NCBI RefSeq assembly: GCF_002423035.1 | Contig: NZ_DIUM01000114.1 | Span: 60,914 to 69,275 of the forward strand | DNA length: 8,362 nucleotides | Reading direction: 5' to 3' | Origin: Thiocapsa sp. UBA6158 | GTDB lineage: Bacteria > Pseudomonadota > Gammaproteobacteria > Chromatiales > Chromatiaceae | Part shown: piece by piece, positions 5,672-8,362 of the stretch | Numbering within the stretch: position 1 is the stretch's first letter | How the letters are laid out: the number at the start of each line of letters is the position of its first letter | The notes under the pieces: generated by a model | Seen by the model: only the letters and a program-made list of their open reading frames with translations | What the model was told of the DNA's origin: nothing | Databases searched by the model: none | Made by a program: the position numbers and the translations under genes

Positions 5672-7630
5672 ATGTTCGCCGATCCATCGTCTGTCCGTGC
5701 CTTCTCGGGTGCCTCTCGGAGCTGCGCTTCGACGGCACTCTTGTGTTTGTTGCTCGGCATGTTCGGTCAGCCCTGGGCAGACGATCGCTCCGCGTTTCTG
5801 GCCGCCGAGCGTGCACTTGAGGCCAATGATCCGGAGAGCTTCGATCGTCTCGCCGCAGGTCTCGTCGATTATCCGCTCTATCCCTATCTGGGCTTCGCTG
5901 TCTTGACGCGGGACCTCGCGGCGATGTCGGATGAGCAGATCGAGCGCTTTCTGGTCGATTTCCCGCAGACCCAGCTCGCGACCCGTCTGCGTCTTGCCTA
6001 TCTGGCGCGACTCGCGGCCGCCGAGCGCTGGTCGGATTATGCGCGGATCTATCGGCCGGATGATGCGACCGAGCGTCGCTGTCTCTATCTTCGTTCACTC
6101 ATCGAGACGGGACGCGGCGACGAGGCGCTGGCCCTGGTCGAACCGCTGTGGTTGTCTGGCGGATCACAGCCGGACGCCTGCGATCCCGTGTTCGCGGCGT
6201 GGCGCGATGTCGGCGGTCTCACGACCGAGCGCATCCTGAAACGCATCCGTTTGGCGATGGAGGCGGGCGAGCGCGGTGTTGCCCGCTATCTGGGCGGACT
6301 TCTCCCGGATTCGGAGAAGCACCGATACGAGGCGTGGCGTGCCGTGGATGCCGATCCGTCGCTGGTCCTGGATCCGGCCTCTGTCGAGGACGGACACCCG
6401 CAACGCGCCGCGATCCTGGCGCACGGGCTCGTCGCTCTGGCACCTCGATCGCCCGAGAAGGCTGCCGACGCCTTGGTCTCTCTCCGGAAGGTTTTGAGCA
6501 CGGATGCAGCTGCTTCGGATCGCGCCCATGCGGCGATCGGACAGGCGTTGACGCGCGCCGGAGATCAACGCGGGCTCGCGCTCTGGGACGGCCTGCGCGC
6601 GACCGAGAGCACCCTGGCCGAGCAAGAGGCTCGCCTGCGTACGGCGGTCGCCTTGCGCGCCTGGGAGCGTGTGGCGGAGTGGGTTGCACGGATGCCCGAG
6701 GGTGCGGTCAAGCGTGACCGCTGGCTCTACTGGCAAGGGCGCGCGCAGGCCGAGCTCGGTCACGACGAGGCCTCGCGCCTGACCCTGGCAAGGGCCGCCG
6801 AGGGCCGCAGTTTTTGGTCCTTCATGGCGGCGGACCGGCTGGGCCTGCCCTATCGACTCGACCATGCCTGGACGCCCGCGGAACCGAAACGGATCCGGGC
6901 CATTGCGAGTAGCCCGACCTTCGCACGCATGCGCGAGTTGAGTCGTCTGGGTCGCGAGACCGACATGCGTCGCGAGTGGCGTGAGCTGATGGCCCATCTC
7001 GACGGTCCGGATCTGATGGCGGCCGCCTACGTGGCCGACGTCATGCGCTGGCACGACCAAGCGGTGCAGGCGTTGGCGCGTTCCGGTTACTGGGACGACA
7101 TGGAGTTGCGCTTTCCGGTGCAGCATCGCGCCTTGGTCGAGGAGCAGGCTTGGCAGCAGGGAGTGGAGCCGGACTGGGTCCTCGCCGTGATCCGACAGGA
7201 AAGCGTCTTTGCGCGAACCTTGGCCTCTCACGCCGGTGCGATCGGTCTGATGCAGCTCCTGCCGGGAACGGCGCGGGAGGTCGCGCAGATGCTCGACTTG
7301 CAGCCGCCCTCGCGTTGGGATCTGCTCGACCCCTCGATCAACATCACGCTGGGCAGTGCCTACCTAAGGCGCATGCGCGATCGTTTTGGTCACGTCGCCT
7401 TGGCCACGGCCGCCTATAATGCCGGCCCGGCGCGCGTGGCACGTTGGGTGCCGGACGCCTGTCTCGAGGCCGATTTGTGGATCCTGTCGATCCCCTTCCT
7501 CGAGACGCGTCGCTATGTCGAGCGTGTTCTCGCCTATCGGGTGATCTACGGCGAGCGTCTGGGTCTTCCGTCGACACGCCTTTCCGATTGGCTTCCTCCC
7601 GTGCCCGGCGCGGACTTCTTCGGGTCCTGA
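5672..7630 (+). CDS. slt: soluble lytic murein transglycosylase (Slt70-like)
   Basis: This periplasmic enzyme cleaves the MurNAc-GlcNAc bond of peptidoglycan and leaves 1,6-anhydro ends. At 652 residues it matches the full-length Slt70 family (645 in E. coli). A signal peptide is visible (hydrophobic TALLCLLLGMFG, cleavage near PWADD, about residue 36). Residues about 38-480 form the all-helical superhelical U and L domains, with the family's WLYWQGRAQAELG (351-363) and FWSFMAADRLGLPY (381-394). The catalytic lysozyme-like domain follows from about 485: RQESVFARTLASHAGAIGLMQLLP with catalytic Glu510, then ATAAYNAGPARVARW (578-592) and SIPFLETRRYVERVLAYRVIY (606-626). ATG 5672 is taken as the start because it gives the signal peptide. 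The only AGGA is 14 bases away, so spacing is poor. It is divergent from the 141-residue gene and followed 23 nt later by the Met-rich gene, probably one operon. Confidence 0.94.
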   Translation: MFADPSSVRAFSGASRSCASTALLCLLLGMFGQPWADDRSAFLAAERALEANDPESFDRLAAGLVDYPLYPYLGFAVLTRDLAAMSDEQIERFLVDFPQTQLATRLRLAYLARLAAAERWSDYARIYRPDDATERRCLYLRSLIETGRGDEALALVEPLWLSGGSQPDACDPVFAAWRDVGGLTTERILKRIRLAMEAGERGVARYLGGLLPDSEKHRYEAWRAVDADPSLVLDPASVEDGHPQRAAILAHGLVALAPRSPEKAADALVSLRKVLSTDAAASDRAHAAIGQALTRAGDQRGLALWDGLRATESTLAEQEARLRTAVALRAWERVAEWVARMPEGAVKRDRWLYWQGRAQAELGHDEASRLTLARAAEGRSFWSFMAADRLGLPYRLDHAWTPAEPKRIRAIASSPTFARMRELSRLGRETDMRREWRELMAHLDGPDLMAAAYVADVMRWHDQAVQALARSGYWDDMELRFPVQHRALVEEQAWQQGVEPDWVLAVIRQESVFARTLASHAGAIGLMQLLPGTAREVAQMLDLQPPSRWDLLDPSINITLGSAYLRRMRDRFGHVALATAAYNAGPARVARWVPDACLEADLWILSIPFLETRRYVERVLAYRVIYGERLGLPSTRLSDWLPPVPGADFFGS

Positions 7631-7650
7631 ACGAAACACTGAATGAAACA
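7627..7650 (+). repeat. two 12-bp tandem copies at the slt stop / next start junction
   Basis: CTGAACGAAACA (7627-7638) is followed directly by CTGAATGAAACA (7639-7650), differing at one base, and then by a third partial CTGA that runs into the ATG at 7654. The array contains the slt stop codon and fills the short gap to the next gene, where a ribosome binding site would be expected. Confidence 0.6.
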
Positions 7651-7653
7651 CTG

Positions 7654-8280
7654 ATGTCGAACCTCTTCAGTCCACATCTCAGGATCATCGCGATCTGCCT
7701 CGCGGTGTCGGTCGCGCCCCCGCTCGCCGCCGATACGCGCTCGGCGATGGCCGACGCCATGGTGCGCATGATGGAGGCGATGGGTCTTTTCGGCGCCGCC
7801 GGAGGTGCCATGTCGGGCGGTTCGCCGGGCGTCCCCAATCCGATGGGTATGTCCGGATGGCCGTCCGGGTTCGGGGCCATGCCGGGTGTTCCTGGCGCGG
7901 GCACGCTGCCGTTCCCGGGCGGGTCGCAGATGGATCCGACGAGCCAAGTGGGCCAGATGAGCCAAATGATGGAACGCTTCAATCCGGGCAGCGCCATGAG
8001 CGGTGCGATGCCCTGGGCAGCGGGTCCGTTGGAGGGTATTTGGGAGGGCAGCGACGATGGACTCCTGATCGTGCAGGGCGGGCGCTACCGCATCTACGCG
8101 CCCTTCAGCGGCTACATCGACGGCGACATCCGCATCACCGCAGAGCGTGTCGAGCTGAGCAATCGGCGCGAGGGTTTCACTCAGCAGTTCGAGTATGCCT
8201 TGGATCAGGGCCGCTTGGTCTTGCGTGATCGTCAGGGCCAGATCTATCTCTATCGCCGCCTCGTCCTCGGGGGCGGCTGA
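7654..8280 (+). CDS. exported Met/Gly/Pro-rich protein of unknown function
   Basis: I do not recognise this 208-residue protein. A signal peptide is clear: positive MSNLFSPHLR, hydrophobic IIAICLAVSVAPP, and cleavage near LAA-DT (about residue 26). Residues 30-125 are low in complexity and rich in Met, Gly, Pro, Ala and Ser, with about 15 methionines, including MVRMMEAM (36-43), MGM (64-66) and QMSQMMERF (101-109). Residues 126-205 look folded and beta-rich: GPLEGIWEGSDDGLLIVQGG, RYRIYAPFSGYIDGDIRI, RLVLRDRQGQIYLYRRLVL. There are few aromatic residues in the linker and only one cysteine (C15, inside the signal peptide). The start ATG 7654 gives the signal peptide; earlier in-frame codons lie inside slt. 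No Shine-Dalgarno is visible, so translation may depend on ribosomes finishing slt 23 nt upstream. Metal binding by the Met-rich part is possible but unproven. Confidence 0.8.
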   Translation: MSNLFSPHLRIIAICLAVSVAPPLAADTRSAMADAMVRMMEAMGLFGAAGGAMSGGSPGVPNPMGMSGWPSGFGAMPGVPGAGTLPFPGGSQMDPTSQVGQMSQMMERFNPGSAMSGAMPWAAGPLEGIWEGSDDGLLIVQGGRYRIYAPFSGYIDGDIRITAERVELSNRREGFTQQFEYALDQGRLVLRDRQGQIYLYRRLVLGGG

Positions 8281-8294
8281 ACCGCGTCCGCAGC

Positions 8295-8332
8295 AATCCT
8301 CCGTGTCGTCGTGGTTCGCGCCGTCGAGGATT
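8295..8332 (+). other. inverted repeat downstream of the Met-rich gene, possible hairpin
   Basis: AATCCTC (8295-8301) and GAGGATT (8326-8332) are perfect complements separated by 24 GC-rich bases. The repeat starts 15 nt after the stop codon at 8280. It could form the base of a hairpin ending the slt transcript, but the loop is long and no T tract follows, so a terminator call is weak. The remaining 30 bases to the window edge hold no recognisable gene. Confidence 0.3.
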
Positions 8333-8362
8333 CCATGGGCCTAGGAGCCTGTCCGACTTGTC

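Noticed and set aside
6164..7231. 355-codon minus-strand frame inside slt
   Set aside because: The plus strand encodes a full-length Slt70-like enzyme with catalytic motifs. The antisense product has no motif, signal or ribosome binding site.
8338..8362. Window-edge sequence (CCTAGGAGCCTGTCCGAC...) as the terminal repeat of an insertion sequence
   Set aside because: It has a vague resemblance to some IS ends, but no partner repeat, target duplication or transposase is in the window, so it cannot be supported.

Overview
The window is a high-GC bacterial chromosome segment. It looks gammaproteobacterial, and probably belongs to the purple sulfur bacteria or a close relative (Chromatiaceae-like). 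The evidence for this is the tail of ribosomal protein L19, an SbcB-type exonuclease I, a DUF2333 protein and an Slt70-type lytic transglycosylase, all of gammaproteobacterial style, next to a NifX-like/Crp/DUF2892 cluster of the sort I associate with sulfur-metabolising anaerobes. The genus assignment is inference. No tRNA, rRNA, CRISPR array, integrase or complete insertion sequence is visible.

Layout. (1) 1-249: the last 23 codons of rplS on the + strand, a GC-rich hairpin, then an AT-richer gap. (2) 250-1713 (+): exonuclease I (sbcB), with a non-ATG start. It converges on the next cluster, and a very strong hairpin at 1832-1860 lies between the two. (3) 3328-1967 (-): three genes in the same direction, a NifX/MTH1175-like cofactor-binding protein, a Crp/Fnr-family regulator whose start overlaps the NifX-like stop (TGATG), and a 59-residue DUF2892 two-helix membrane protein 124 nt further on. 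(4) 4558-3497 (-): a membrane-anchored DUF2333 protein, preceded by a large AT-rich palindrome that covers a plausible promoter. (5) 5558-4719 (-): two small unrecognised genes, an exported 141-residue protein and a 119-residue glycine-rich membrane-anchored protein. (6) 5672-8280 (+): divergent from region 5, a soluble lytic murein transglycosylase, then an exported methionine/glycine/proline-rich protein of unknown function 23 nt downstream. (7) 8281-8362: non-coding, with a weak inverted repeat; the edge sequence is unassigned.

How the genes may work together. sbcB and rplS are housekeeping genes. The NifX-like/Crp/DUF2892 cluster is the best candidate for a functional unit: a small metal- or cofactor-binding protein translationally coupled to a cysteine-rich regulator that lacks both the cAMP-pocket residues of CRP and the N-terminal cysteine cluster of FNR. 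It may act as a redox-, metal- or sulfur-responsive switch. The region around slt is envelope-oriented: cell-wall cleavage plus three small exported or membrane-anchored proteins without recognised function. Most of the window is ordinary chromosome. I see no obviously new defence or mobile system.
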